Below, piece by piece: positions 38,107 to 48,286 of a DNA stretch of 64,000 nt (the first letter of the stretch is position 1; the number at the start of each line of letters is the position of its first letter). The position numbers and the translations under genes are program-made. Location of the stretch: contig NC_067203.1 of assembly GCF_026262505.1 (NCBI RefSeq), positions 10,912,001 to 10,976,000 of the forward strand, given 5' to 3'. Source of the DNA: Trichomonas vaginalis G3. Lineage: Eukaryota > Parabasalia > Trichomonadida > Trichomonadidae. The notes under the pieces are model-generated. The model saw nothing but the letters and a program-made list of their open reading frames with translations, had not been told where the DNA came from and ran no database searches.

Positions 38107-38683
38107 ATAAATTTCATATATCAACATTTTGCAATATCTTATATCTTTAAAATTCATTAGGAGAAAAAACATTATGTTAAATATGTGGGAAAAATAATGA
38201 AAACAAAGATTTCGGAAGTAATTTATGAATTTTGATCTAGTTCATAGATATAAAATAACACAATAGCTGTAGTGAAGTCCAAAACAAGAAGGCAATCATT
38301 TGAAAACTTATATTATAAATATCAAATATTATAATGAATTCATCTAACCCTATGGTATTAGACAGAAAACATTAAAAATACGTATTGTCAAATAACTTCA
38401 TTAAATTCGATTTGAAATCAGAAAAAAATTATAACGTTATGAAATATTCTTTAGTAATACAATATATATATATATATATACATGAAATGTGTTCTTGTCT
38501 ATACACATTAGTCGTATATTTTAAAGTAAATTCATTATATGAATTCAATTTGATTATGCAATTACTTTACAAGATATCTTATAAGAAAATAGTGTTAGAA
38601 ATGCAAAAACCCATATAATGATCATATAAAAAAGTATTAATATCAATATAAAAAAACATATACAAAAAAATTTTAGCTACAAG
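38107..38683. other. Intergenic with a short TA microsatellite
   Basis: AT-rich. An uninterrupted TA run of about 20 bases lies near 38,462-38,480. No gene is supported. Confidence 0.55.
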
Positions 38684-40168
38684 TTAATAGTCATCATCTT
38701 CATCTTCTTCTTCGCAGAAGGTATTATTAATCTTCTCTATGACTTCTTCTTTATTAGTAAGTTGGAGAATTCGACTTAATACTGTAACAACTTTTCTTTT
38801 TATCTCAGGATCACCAAGTTCATAAAGCATATGAATGTTATCAATGAATTCTAGCTGTCCGCTTGTTTCATCTTGTTGAGATAAAAATTTATGCATCAAA
38901 ATTGAAGAAGTAGGAATATTTGACAGGAAATCAAGAAATTCTATAGCAAGCTCTTTGGTTTTCAGTGAGCCAGAGTCCAAAAGAAACATAACATGGTTGA
39001 TAAGATGGTCAATAATGAAATTATTGAATCTTATGTCATTTTGGAGAGCAGGATCTAATGTACTTGTTGTCACTGGTACTTGAACAATGATTGTCATTAA
39101 ATGAACAATTGAAGGCAAAAAGTCTGGATTTGATTTTTCGTTGAAATATGTTGTAATGAATTCCAATGGTATAGTCCCTATGCATTTGTTCATAAGATCA
39201 TATATTGAGTTTGTATGTTCGTCGAATTTTCGATTAATCAGATCTTGGAATAATTGACTAATTAAATTGAAAATTGGTATCTTTAGAGTGGAATATTCCT
39301 GTTGGAAGAGAATGTTTCGCAATTCTGATTCGAAAATGAATTTAATAATTGTAAATTTGTTTTCATCATCTTCATCTCCGAATTGTTTGAGTCCATTGGT
39401 TATGTTTGAAACTGTTTTAGCTAGGAAATCATCTGTTGTTTCTTGTTGAATGGAAATCGAAATAAAATCAATTGAAAGTTGAAGAATTCTTTCGTAATTT
39501 CGTTCAGTATATACATTCAAGCAAGAAACAAGTAGCGAACTCGTGGATTCGTAAATTTTCGATTGTAGAAGATTTTTCATATTTTCAAGAAAATTGATCA
39601 ATTTACAGTAAACACAGTTAGGATTTACTTCATTTTCGCATGTACAGTATATTATTTCGTCATTTGATGGCGAAACTATAAATAATTTAATGAATTCGAT
39701 GCAATTAATGACGATTTGCAGATTTTCTATATTTGCAAGTGAGATATCGCATATCATGAGAAAGCCATTCATTTCTGTAAGTAATTTCATTAAATCGTCT
39801 GAGGTAGAAATTAATAAATTTATGATTTCAATAGATATAGCAATAATTTCAGGTGCAAAGTTAGGAATAGAGCTAATTATTTGTGGTAATATTCCAAGTT
39901 CTTCAATAGTAATCAACTTTTGTTGAAATAATTCTAAATCACTATTGTTATTTTGAATTAAACTATTATAAAGGTATAAAATATCCTGTGGAGAGTTAGA
40001 GAATGAATGTATTTTAGTCTGAAATTCTTCAAAGTCTTTCAATGATGATTCATCAATTGATTCATCGATGTCATTTTGCGAAACTTCGTTCTCGTCTTTA
40101 ATTGAATTCAATAAGTCATTTGAATCCTCATGCTTTGCATCTTTTTCATCCTTATATTCATCAAACAT
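38684..40168 (-). CDS. Helical-repeat (ARM/HEAT-like) protein
   Basis: 494 residues from the first ATG (MFDEYKDEKD). The longer frame opens at a GTG seven codons upstream. The first 60 residues are acidic and disordered. The rest is a succession of amphipathic helix pairs (PEIIAISIEIINLLIS, LAIEFLDFLSNIP), as in ARM/HEAT scaffolds, closing with the acidic CEEEDEDDDY. A cysteine cluster CTCENEVNPNCVYC near 180 is unusual and could bind metal. No specific family is recognised. A scaffold or regulatory subunit is the general expectation. Confidence 0.65.
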   Translation of the reverse strand: MFDEYKDEKDAKHEDSNDLLNSIKDENEVSQNDIDESIDESSLKDFEEFQTKIHSFSNSPQDILYLYNSLIQNNNSDLELFQQKLITIEELGILPQIISSIPNFAPEIIAISIEIINLLISTSDDLMKLLTEMNGFLMICDISLANIENLQIVINCIEFIKLFIVSPSNDEIIYCTCENEVNPNCVYCKLINFLENMKNLLQSKIYESTSSLLVSCLNVYTERNYERILQLSIDFISISIQQETTDDFLAKTVSNITNGLKQFGDEDDENKFTIIKFIFESELRNILFQQEYSTLKIPIFNLISQLFQDLINRKFDEHTNSIYDLMNKCIGTIPLEFITTYFNEKSNPDFLPSIVHLMTIIVQVPVTTSTLDPALQNDIRFNNFIIDHLINHVMFLLDSGSLKTKELAIEFLDFLSNIPTSSILMHKFLSQQDETSGQLEFIDNIHMLYELGDPEIKRKVVTVLSRILQLTNKEEVIEKINNTFCEEEDEDDDY

Positions 40169-41027
40169 ATGAAATGTGTCAATTTTCACTTAAAGATATG
40201 AGCTCTCAATTTCGACCCCCAATATACGTTTATTTTAGTTTCGGCATATTAACATGAAGCACGAGCCAAACCCTTAAAGACGTGTCCTCTAGTTTTGCCA
40301 ACTCTTTCATATATTGTAACTATTTTCAGGAAAAAACGCAAATTCAAAATTAGAAATTCACATTTAATCGAGTATAGTATTAAATTACTATCTTTCGTAC
40401 ACGGACCAAGCAACAACTCAAGGTGCATGCTCATTACAGACAAAATCCCTCTAGTGCACTTAAATTGGGTGAGTTAGCACCAAACAAGCCATAAGTTAAA
40501 GATCTGAACTGCTCCAGACAATGTATCACTTTAGTTATGAATGCACCAGAAATCCGTCCCAAATTCATACATTTCTACGCTAATCACGATAATAAATATA
40601 CTATTTTGTACTTTTTACAATAAATCTCTCTTTGTTACACTACAAAATCAATGTGCATTTCGTTGCACCAGTTTTGAATCTTGTTAAATAATGATTTTTG
40701 TTACTTTCATGATACAGTCCCATTTAGTAAACGGATTATTTACAAAATAAAAATAAAAAATATATTTTTTATTTACGATTTTTTATATTTGGATTTTTAA
40801 GGCATAATTTAGAAAATATTAATAATTTAATCGATTTGATATTAAGAAAGACATTTAAAATTCATAAAAGATCCAAATAATTTCATATCCAAAGTTATTA
40901 ATATTTGAAGATTTGAGGAAAGAAAAGGAGAAAGATTGCATATGAAATGTTTTCAAAAAATACATCAGAAATTGTAAAAGAATTTTAATAATTAATAAGA
41001 TTTGGATGGGTTAAAATTTGTGATGAA
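40169..41027. other. Intergenic, possibly with old gene or element remains
   Basis: The part from about 40,250 to 40,600 is less AT-rich than usual spacer and has short frames of mixed composition on both strands, none recognisable. The rest is AT-rich. Confidence 0.45.
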
Positions 41028-41339
41028 ACCACCCGATGCTAACTCACGCCACACATAGACAGAAGCATTCTATCACGCAACCACCCGATGCTAACTCACG
41101 CCACACATACACAGAAGCATTCTATCACGCAACCACCCGATGCTAACTCACGCCACACATACACAGAAGCATTCTATCACGCAACCACCCGATGCTAACT
41201 CACGCCACACATACACAGAAGCATTCTATCACGCAACCACCCGATGCTAACTCACGCCACACATACACAGAAGCATTCTATCACGCAACCACCCGATGCT
41301 AACTCACGCCACACATACACAGAAGCATTCTATCACGAA
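41028..41339. repeat. Minisatellite: six 52-bp units
   Basis: Six head-to-tail copies start at 41,028, 41,080, 41,132, 41,184, 41,236 and 41,288. Each begins ACCACCCGATGCTAAC, and the only difference seen is one base in the first unit. The sequence is much GC-richer than its surroundings. Confidence 0.97.
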
Positions 41340-41515
41340 TCCACCTAATTTGACATTAATTTTTATTAATCTTATTTTCATTACTATATGCAACCAACCA
41401 ATTTGACATTACTTTTTATTAATATATTTTTCATTACTATATGCAACCACCCAATTTGACATTAATATTCATAAATATATTTATCAAACTTATATGCACC
41501 CAACGAATTTTCAAA
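41340..41515. repeat. AT-rich tandem repeat, about 3.3 units of 53 bp
   Basis: Units start near 41,341, 41,394, 41,447 and 41,499 with CCACCCAATTTGACATTA-like openings and end ATATGCAA. They share the opening ACCACC and almost the same period as the 52-bp array they abut, suggesting a common origin. Confidence 0.85.
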
Positions 41516-41600
41516 TTCCTATCAACCACTTCTTTATTTTTATATTTTACAATTCTTTTATATACAAATTTAATACAAAGTTTTTATTCACTCATCATCT

Positions 41601-44600
41601 CTACTTCTTTATTATCTTCAATCTCATTCTAGCAGCTCTCGCATCTTTTACTTCCTTCATTAATTCAGGCAAGTATTTTTCCAACCAAATTTCTGGTTTA
41701 TTTTGTAATGCAGATTCATAATTTTTTGATTGTTTTTCCAGAGAATTGATTAAATCTTTGGCATCTTGGAACGTTTCAAGATTATAAAGCAGTTTTACGA
41801 CTAAAACTGCTTTATTTTTATCGTCAATATCAATAAATTCTGCGTATTTTGATATTTCGATCGGCGAACTCTTTTCTTTGTGATCCACGAGTTCATCCTG
41901 ATCACCTACATTTTTATCGATTGGGAATTCTATGATTTCACCTACGTTTTCTCCTATTTTCATAACATGTATGCCTGCAGAGGGAACATGACTCTTATTC
42001 ATAAAGAAATCCTTGCAATATTTACAAGGATTCTTATCAGTATTAATATCATTATAGGAGAATCCGCAATGTATGCATTTTTCGTTTAACAAGTCATTCT
42101 TCTCGCGTTTTTGCTTATTAATGGGATCAATTGATTCATTAATCCTAATGATAGTATCATTCAGAATGAATTTGATGAAAGTAGAAAAGTTTCTTGCTTT
42201 TTTTGCAAGTTCGTTAATGTGTCTATGCTTACCCTCTGCACTATTATTAGTGCTTATAGGTGGAATGCGGTGGTATGCTGCTAAATGCTCTTGATCTTTA
42301 TATATCTGCTTCCATTTTTCCAGCTGCTCATCTGATATATTCTTTGTAGCATACATTTTCTGAACCGATGGATCAAAACATTTGTAATTGTCCTCAAAAT
42401 CTTGGGCCGATTTTGATAATAATACTATCAGAGCAAAAACATGTAGTAAAGTATTATTGCCCATGGTTCCGAGATAGTGCCTAATACAGATATAATTTTG
42501 GAAATGATTCGTATTCAAAAATTTTAAAACTCCAGTACCTAAATCGCTCATCCATTTGATTCTTGAAAAGTGCTCCATAATGTTTAATGATTTAAATTCA
42601 ATATTCATGGCTGTAAGCCACCGTTGATAAGCAGCGGATGATTCGCTGCGCCCTATGTATATCCCTAGAGGGTAACCTCGCATATAGTAATTACCACGAG
42701 GAAAAATAAATATATATTTCGGCCATGAAAAAGTAGCATCTAAGTGAATTAAATTACACTCCAACGCCAAATTTCCTGATTCGCTTGGAATATATATAAG
42801 AAATTCTATAGGATTTCCATTGACGAATAAACTATCACTTCTTATCGTTGTGCTATAATTTACATAAAATTTCCCGGGATATGAAGTTAAGATATCACCA
42901 ATCTCATTATCATGCTTTATTTTTTCCTGTATTTCATCTTGCAGAGGATGTCCTGGGAGATCAACTTTCGTTATTTGAATGTACCATTTTAACCTCCCTG
43001 AAAACTCTTTGGGTAATTTTATGTTTTTCATGTTTTTTGGTACAGTAATCATCCACAACGTATCTGATACTTTTGAATATTCAAAGGATACGATTTTGTC
43101 ATACAATGTGAAATTTTTAAAGGGGAATAATCTTCGTTTTGAAGTAGAAAATAATTTAAGTTTACAGATCGATCAGAACTTATATTGGAAAGGCCCAAAT
43201 GAATAAATGCTGGCATTTGTTCCAAAAACTTCAATGTTTGTTCATAAGTTAACACATTGATATGAATACCAGGGCTTATTAGAATTAATTGCATTGATTT
43301 GAGTTTTTCAATATCAGTATTTTTAGAGCATTCAAAACAAATATGGCAACCATCTATTGTAATTGGAGACCGATCAACTGGAATTTTTTCTATGGATTCA
43401 TGAAATTGTTTGATCGCTGTAAATTTAATACCCATGATTTGTTCAAAATCTGCTTGAATTTTTTTGTCAGCTTTCAAACAAGCTTTTGCTAAAATTTCCA
43501 GAAGGTCATTGTTTTTTATTTGATTCAAAACATTAAAGTTCTTGTACATAAAATCATTATTTTGAATTAGGGCCTCATGGAAGATTAAATGAATCTTTAA
43601 ACGAATAACTTTGCTTTCATTCAAATTCATTACTGATATAATATTATTTGTTGAAACAATCGAAGAGAGTAATGGATTTCTAAATGTAGAAAATAACTCT
43701 GAGATATTGTATGCAAAAGATAAAACATACTTGATTTGGTTTGTAAATTGATAAGTCTGCAAATTGAATTTATCATTCATTTTGAAAATTGTTTCGTTTG
43801 GGCTTGACATTATCAATGCTTTCATGATTGGTGTAACATTATCTATATTACACGAATTTAAAATATTAATTGATTCAAATTTAACTGCTAGTTCATAGAA
43901 AGAATATTTACTATTATCCAATATAGATCTGATACGTATTTGATAATATTCTTCACCATTTTGATTTGTTTGATCTGAAATTAAAACATTAATAAAATCT
44001 TCGATTGTTAAATCACACGATTTTCCTGAAAAAGCAAAAATATTCGAATATCTTTTATCGCCATTAATTATTGCTTGTATTAATGGTTTAGAAATTCCTG
44101 CTTTTGAGTATAATTCCTGGTCAAATGAAAAATTTTGTAAGAAACCTATAACCTGTGCATAAAATTTGGGGCGGGCAATTATAAATGCTTCTAAAAATTT
44201 AAGAATATATTGTTCCCCTAGACGATGGATTTTGATTTTAATTTGACTGAGATCTGTTTGCAAATATTTTTCACTTATAATCATATTTACCATTTCTGTA
44301 AAAGCTTCAGCGGATTTCTGAAATTTAGGTGTTGTTTCATATGTTTGAAGATACTTTACTTCATCGCTATTCGAGATAAAACGCTCTTTGAGTTCCTCCA
44401 AATAACAAATGATAGATTTATTTTCAAATCCAAATAATTTATGTCCAAAATTATATACATTCTTAATATTTCTGTTTAATTCTTTGATTTTTGAAACGAT
44501 TTGTCCCCAAGGATATGATGGTGAATCTCCGACATATGCATTTGATAATGAATCCAAAACAGTGAATTTAGGTTTACCATCTTGATAAGTTATTTTATTT

Positions 44601-44700
44601 GTATACCATTCTTTTTGATAGGGTTTATTGGAAGAATAATATAAAATTTTTGAAATATACCCATCTGGATAAATTGTTGAATCAGAATTTACACTATAGT
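41601..44700 (-). pseudogene. F/Y-rich domain + DUF3447-like + MULE transposase, broken
   Basis: Read 5' to 3' on the minus strand, the frame first carries an F/Y-rich (FYRN/FYRC) domain: IYPDGYISKILYYS, then EWYTNKITYQDGKPKF and YVGDSPSYPW. A helical DUF3447-like region follows (LIQAIINGDKRYS, YSFYELAVKFESINILNS). A second, overlapping frame from 43,106 holds a MULE transposase core with LIHLDATFSWP, GYPLGIYIGRSES, WMSDLGTG and a CIRHYLG Cys/His pair. Next comes a four-Cys zinc knuckle (CIHCGF, CKYC). The frames overlap by 58 bases near 43,050-43,106, so one frame change is likely. The 5' end is open and runs into Maverick B at about 44,700, so the gene is truncated by that insertion. Confidence 0.7.
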
Positions 44701-44701
44701 T

Positions 44702-44923
44702 AGTATGGTTATGTTGGGTACTGTGGCACTGCGTTCCACCTTACCCAATACTTGTGAATTTGACACTTTACAAAACCGTTAACGTATATTTTACAACACA
44801 AACGACAACACTAACTTAACCTTAAATATTTACAAAGCCGCCAACCACTTCACTAACGAACTCACTAATGTAAAAAAATAAACGTTCTCACTATCGTTCT
44901 CACTAACGACTTCACTAATGTTC
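44702..44923. other. Left terminal region of Maverick B
   Basis: No gene is seen. The stretch starts AGTATGG, contains a GC-richer GGTACTGTGGCACTGCG segment, and then short repeats of ACTAACG and AACGTTCTCACT type just before the first gene. Probably a terminal inverted repeat; its partner is outside the window. Confidence 0.5.
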
Positions 44924-45208
44924 TCATAAATTTTCCTCAATATCTTCATCATCAGTGTTAACCCTATTGTAGTCATACTTGAAGCCATAAACTTTCTCTA
45001 ACTTCTTAACGTACAATTTACATAACTTACCTTCGTCATCATATGGTTTAATGATATAACTATTTCTATCTTTATACACAGTCAATGAAAAGTCAACTGG
45101 TCTCGGATGTATTTGAAAGAACATGTTATGCTCAGGAAGGAAGAATAAATGTTTAAATGTATGTTTGTTATATTTTTCGATTTGTATGAGTTGCTTTTGT
45201 TCTGTCAT
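44924..45208 (-). CDS. Small hypothetical Maverick protein (94 residues)
   Basis: ATG-started. An aromatic-rich core (HTFKHLFFLPEHNMFF) is followed by an acidic end DDEDIEENL. It is the outermost gene at the left end. No family is recognised. Confidence 0.55.
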   Translation of the reverse strand: MTEQKQLIQIEKYNKHTFKHLFFLPEHNMFFQIHPRPVDFSLTVYKDRNSYIIKPYDDEGKLCKLYVKKLEKVYGFKYDYNRVNTDDEDIEENL

Positions 45209-45308
45209 TTACATCCAAATAAAAATTTTCATTAAAATAAAAAATAAACTTAAAAATTAATGATATCACCACCCTCACACGTATGAAAACATAGCGCAAA
45301 AATAAATT

Positions 45309-45356
45309 TAGGTGAAGTGGTGAGATCTCACCTGTTTTTTCACCTCTTTTTTCACC
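45309..45356 (+). repeat. BglII-type palindrome element, copy 1
   Basis: The core GGTGAGATCTCACC (45,319-45,332) is preceded by TAGGTGAAGT and followed by a TGTTTTTTCACCTC tail. It lies between two minus-strand genes. Confidence 0.9.
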
Positions 45357-45367
45357 CGTTGAATTCA

Positions 45368-45880
45368 TTACTTTATAACTCTCTTCCTTGGTTTCTTTTT
45401 AGTTGCTTTCTTCACGTCTGTCTCCAACTTGACTGTCTTTCTTCTTCGTCCGTAATGATACCAATTACTTCCACCAGTCAATGGGTCAAATGGTCTTTCG
45501 TAAGGGTTTCCATACATTCCATAGGGACCATACGGAAGAACTGCTGGTGGAGGAAGAGTTCCATCGACTCTATTTAAATGCATTGTTTCACCTTTCATCT
45601 GGTCATTAAAGTCTTTTGCGTGTTTTGCAAACTCATCGTCCTTTCCTAAAGCATTTTCTGACTCAGTCGCAACCAAATTGGATGCTTTATTTATGAGCCC
45701 TATTTTATTTAATCTTAACTTCTTTGCAACCCAGCCTCCAATCTTCCCTTTATTTGCGTCTAATGTCTTCGAAAACCTTCCTCCACTCATTTTATTTACT
45801 GCGTCATAAGCTCCAAGTGCTTTTGCTCCAAATGCTAATGCTTTTGTTCCCATTGCGCCTAAAGCTGCCCAAGCTACCAT
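45368..45880 (-). CDS. Gly/Ala-amphipathic and basic protein, possible virion core or membrane-active protein
   Basis: 170 residues. The N-terminus is a Gly/Ala-rich amphipathic helix (MVAWAALGAMGTKALAFGAKAL) and the C-terminus is strongly basic (KKATKKKPRKRVIK) after a Pro/Gly/Tyr segment. An amphipathic start plus a basic tail recalls small virion proteins such as adenovirus pVI, but that parallel is only structural inference. It abuts the next minus-strand gene without a gap. Confidence 0.55.
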   Translation of the reverse strand: MVAWAALGAMGTKALAFGAKALGAYDAVNKMSGGRFSKTLDANKGKIGGWVAKKLRLNKIGLINKASNLVATESENALGKDDEFAKHAKDFNDQMKGETMHLNRVDGTLPPPAVLPYGPYGMYGNPYERPFDPLTGGSNWYHYGRRRKTVKLETDVKKATKKKPRKRVIK

Positions 45881-46078
45881 TTACACCATATTAAAATCAT
45901 CTCTCTTCAATATTATCTCATAAAAGTTCTCGTTACTGGAGAAAGTCAATGAAACATAAACATTCTCATTCATAAACTTCTTTCTTATATCATCTATTCG
46001 CTTCAAAATGTCTGAACAATTGCTAACATCTTCTACAACAGTTATTTCATCATGAATGACCTTCAAGAACAAGCTCAT
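45881..46078 (-). CDS. Small hypothetical Maverick protein (65 residues)
   Basis: An ATG-started frame sits exactly between two other minus-strand genes, each ending where the next begins. This tight packing supports it being real. Strand-helix-strand pattern; no family recognised. Confidence 0.55.
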   Translation of the reverse strand: MSLFLKVIHDEITVVEDVSNCSDILKRIDDIRKKFMNENVYVSLTFSSNENFYEIILKRDDFNMV

Positions 46079-46960
46079 TTAATATGCTATTAAAATCATC
46101 TCAATAATGAGTCCATCCTTTCCATCTTTAGGTAGCACAACATCTTTCATTGAAGAAGGTTCGACAAGTCTTATGTTAAACTTACTGACAAAGTTTGTTA
46201 TACTATAATGCTTTGGCGGCGAATACATGTAGTTTGAAAGACATAATATAGATTCTTCAGCAAATTCACTTATACTGGATTTTATAACAATGTTCTCACG
46301 AGACCAAATACCACCAATTGACAATCTTGTAAGCAATCCTGCTGAACCTTCAACTGTAAACGTCGATGGTAACATTCCACGAAGGTCATCTATTGACATC
46401 TTTGAGTCACTGAATTTAAATATTTTCTTAAAGCAATCGTCATTATCTAACCATGCAATAGCTTTGAAGTTTTCATTCGAATATACATCTGCTTCATTAA
46501 ATGTAAAACCTGACTTCTTTGCAGAGATGACTTTAAAATCTATTGAGTTTGTTTCAAAATTATATGCTATGCTAACTTCTGAAGGTAATGGATGTCCTTC
46601 CGCAGTCAGTTGTTCTCTCACTACCGTTTGAAGCTTTGTGTTAAAAACTTTCATGTCATCTCCTGTGTCTAGGTTCACATACACAGCAACAGGAAAACTA
46701 TCTTGCTTCTTTGTTTCATCATTATACCTCAAAACATTAAAGTTCTTCAATAATATTGTTCTTCCTGCTGGAATACTTCGAACCTGTCTGATTTCAATAG
46801 CTTTCTCACCTCCTACATACTCTACCCAGTGCCTTGGATATTCATAAGTATACTGACTTTCTTGAATTTTGGTAGGTTTCATCATAACGTGTTCATAGTA
46901 TATCTTTATACTCTTGTCAGTTAGACTCGGTGCTATGTTCTGAATATTTCTGACTTGCAT
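46079..46960 (-). CDS. Beta-rich Maverick protein, candidate minor capsid or fibre-associated protein
   Basis: 293 residues from the ATG at 46,960; the upstream extension is antisense to the ATPase gene. The sequence is beta-rich, with YEYPRHWVEYVGGEKAIEIRQVR near 40 and a long C-terminal half of alternating strands. The gene at 62,056-62,914 has a comparable opening (FKFPTDWI, EEKYIGI), so the two may be related virion proteins. The ATPase gene starts 16 bp away on the other strand, leaving a tiny shared promoter. Confidence 0.5.
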   Translation of the reverse strand: MQVRNIQNIAPSLTDKSIKIYYEHVMMKPTKIQESQYTYEYPRHWVEYVGGEKAIEIRQVRSIPAGRTILLKNFNVLRYNDETKKQDSFPVAVYVNLDTGDDMKVFNTKLQTVVREQLTAEGHPLPSEVSIAYNFETNSIDFKVISAKKSGFTFNEADVYSNENFKAIAWLDNDDCFKKIFKFSDSKMSIDDLRGMLPSTFTVEGSAGLLTRLSIGGIWSRENIVIKSSISEFAEESILCLSNYMYSPPKHYSITNFVSKFNIRLVEPSSMKDVVLPKDGKDGLIIEMILIAY

Positions 46961-46976
46961 TTTTAATGGAGATAAA

Positions 46977-47863
46977 ATGAAGCATTTAATACATGACGTA
47001 GATGAAGACATGAATGAAACTACAGACAAACTTAACTCTTCTCTCATTCTTCCTTTCAGTAAGGACTATGAGTTCTGTTCAAATGGCGTTTATTTCTATT
47101 GTGGAAAGATGGGTTCAGGTAAGACATTTAATTTAATTCGTCATATACTCATAACAGAACGTTTAGGAAATGACTCATATTATGACCAAATCATTATATC
47201 AGCAACTTCAGACTCTATGGACTCAACAGCGAAAACATTTATGTCAAAAGTTCAAGCCTCTGTCGTTAAAGTTCCAGACAGTGAACTCATTGAATTTCTT
47301 CAACGTTACATTCGACGTAAGAGGAAATATTATGCCATCGTTGAATTTATACAGTCAGGAATGCAAAAGACTTCTGAGGAGATGGAAAGAATTATTGACA
47401 AACACCACTTACGTCAATACTCAGGAGTTTACGATATGAAACGACTTACAAACTACATTCTGTCAAAACTTTCAAAATACCCCTTCAAAAAATATCCATC
47501 AAACACTTTATTAGTTTGTGACGACTTCGCCGGAAAAGGTTTAGTGTCAAAACCAGACTCACCATTAGCTAACATCATTACTAAAGTCAGACATTACCAC
47601 TTAACTGTAGCAATACTTATGCAAACATGGAGGTTTTTAGCTTTAAACATAAAACGTCTCATAACTGACTTCGTTATCTTTCAAGTTTCTCACGTTATGA
47701 CATTGAACTCATTTGGAAACAGTCAGGTATAACATTACCTTTTGAAGAAATTTGGGAAGCATATAAGTCTCTCATCTCTCCTCGTTCATACCTTGAGATT
47801 CATATCATGACTAATACCATTAAAGTCAAAAATATTCCATGGGAACGACCAACATTGTTTTAA
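46977..47863 (+). pseudogene. FtsK/HerA-type packaging ATPase (Maverick B)
   Basis: It has Walker A CGKMGSGKTF near residue 45 and Walker B TLLVCDDFAGKG near 180, with the same order of conserved stretches as the 85-1,059 gene of Maverick A (IDKHHLR/LEKKHFR, KVRHYH/KLRHFN). Role: pumping genome into the capsid. It looks broken, with about one break. Confidence 0.8.
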
Positions 47864-48261
47864 AGTTTAACCTTCAATTGACTGATGGTAAACAAATTCC
47901 ATGCATCTCTGTCGCCATTTCTGTTAATATTTTTGCTGTCATTCATATCATCCACTTCCCCATCCGTTAGCTTTTGAGGATATGCGTTAGAATAGCTGTT
48001 CTTAAATGAAGGCTTTTCACCTTTGAGAGCATAAACTCTATAACTTTCTGCATACTTTATGTTTGAACCTCCTGAGCCATCGTTGACATAAATTTTTATA
48101 GGCTTCCACCCTTTGTTCATGTTCCTGCTTCTTCCCTTAGCTCTTTTGTTCAGTAGTTCTACATCTTTATACACAGCTCCTGTCTCAGTGAATTCAACAA
48201 TATTTTCATTCGTTAGCTTTACATTCAAACCCTTGTCGAGTATATTGTTCATTTCATACAT
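47860..48261 (-). CDS. Hypothetical Maverick protein
   Basis: About 133 residues from the ATG at 48,261, chosen because a longer frame would overlap the divergent gene. Basic middle (KRAKGRSRNMNKGWKPIKIYV), polar end. It converges on the ATPase gene, overlapping by about four bases. No family recognised. Confidence 0.5.
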   Translation of the reverse strand: MYEMNNILDKGLNVKLTNENIVEFTETGAVYKDVELLNKRAKGRSRNMNKGWKPIKIYVNDGSGGSNIKYAESYRVYALKGEKPSFKNSYSNAYPQKLTDGEVDDMNDSKNINRNGDRDAWNLFTISQLKVKL

Positions 48262-48286
48262 ATAAAAGGTTTTTATTCTATATGAA

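Larger units (their letters stand above)
41028..44701 (-). mobile_element. Remains of a Mutator-like (MULE) DNA transposon
   Basis: The MULE transposase gene at 41,601-44,700 together with the two minisatellite arrays at its 3' side probably form one element. No terminal inverted repeat can be paired, because the other end was displaced by Maverick B. The limits are inferred. Confidence 0.5.

Noticed and set aside
38460-38482. TA run considered as a regulatory element
   Set aside because: Simple microsatellite in AT-rich spacer with no nearby promoter signal.
40249-40477. Overlapping 60-65 codon frames on both strands
   Set aside because: Neither has a domain, initiator or convincing composition; may be old element remains.
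41028-41339. Regular 52-bp repeats considered as a CRISPR array
   Set aside because: Units are directly contiguous with no variable spacers and the genome is eukaryotic; this is a minisatellite.
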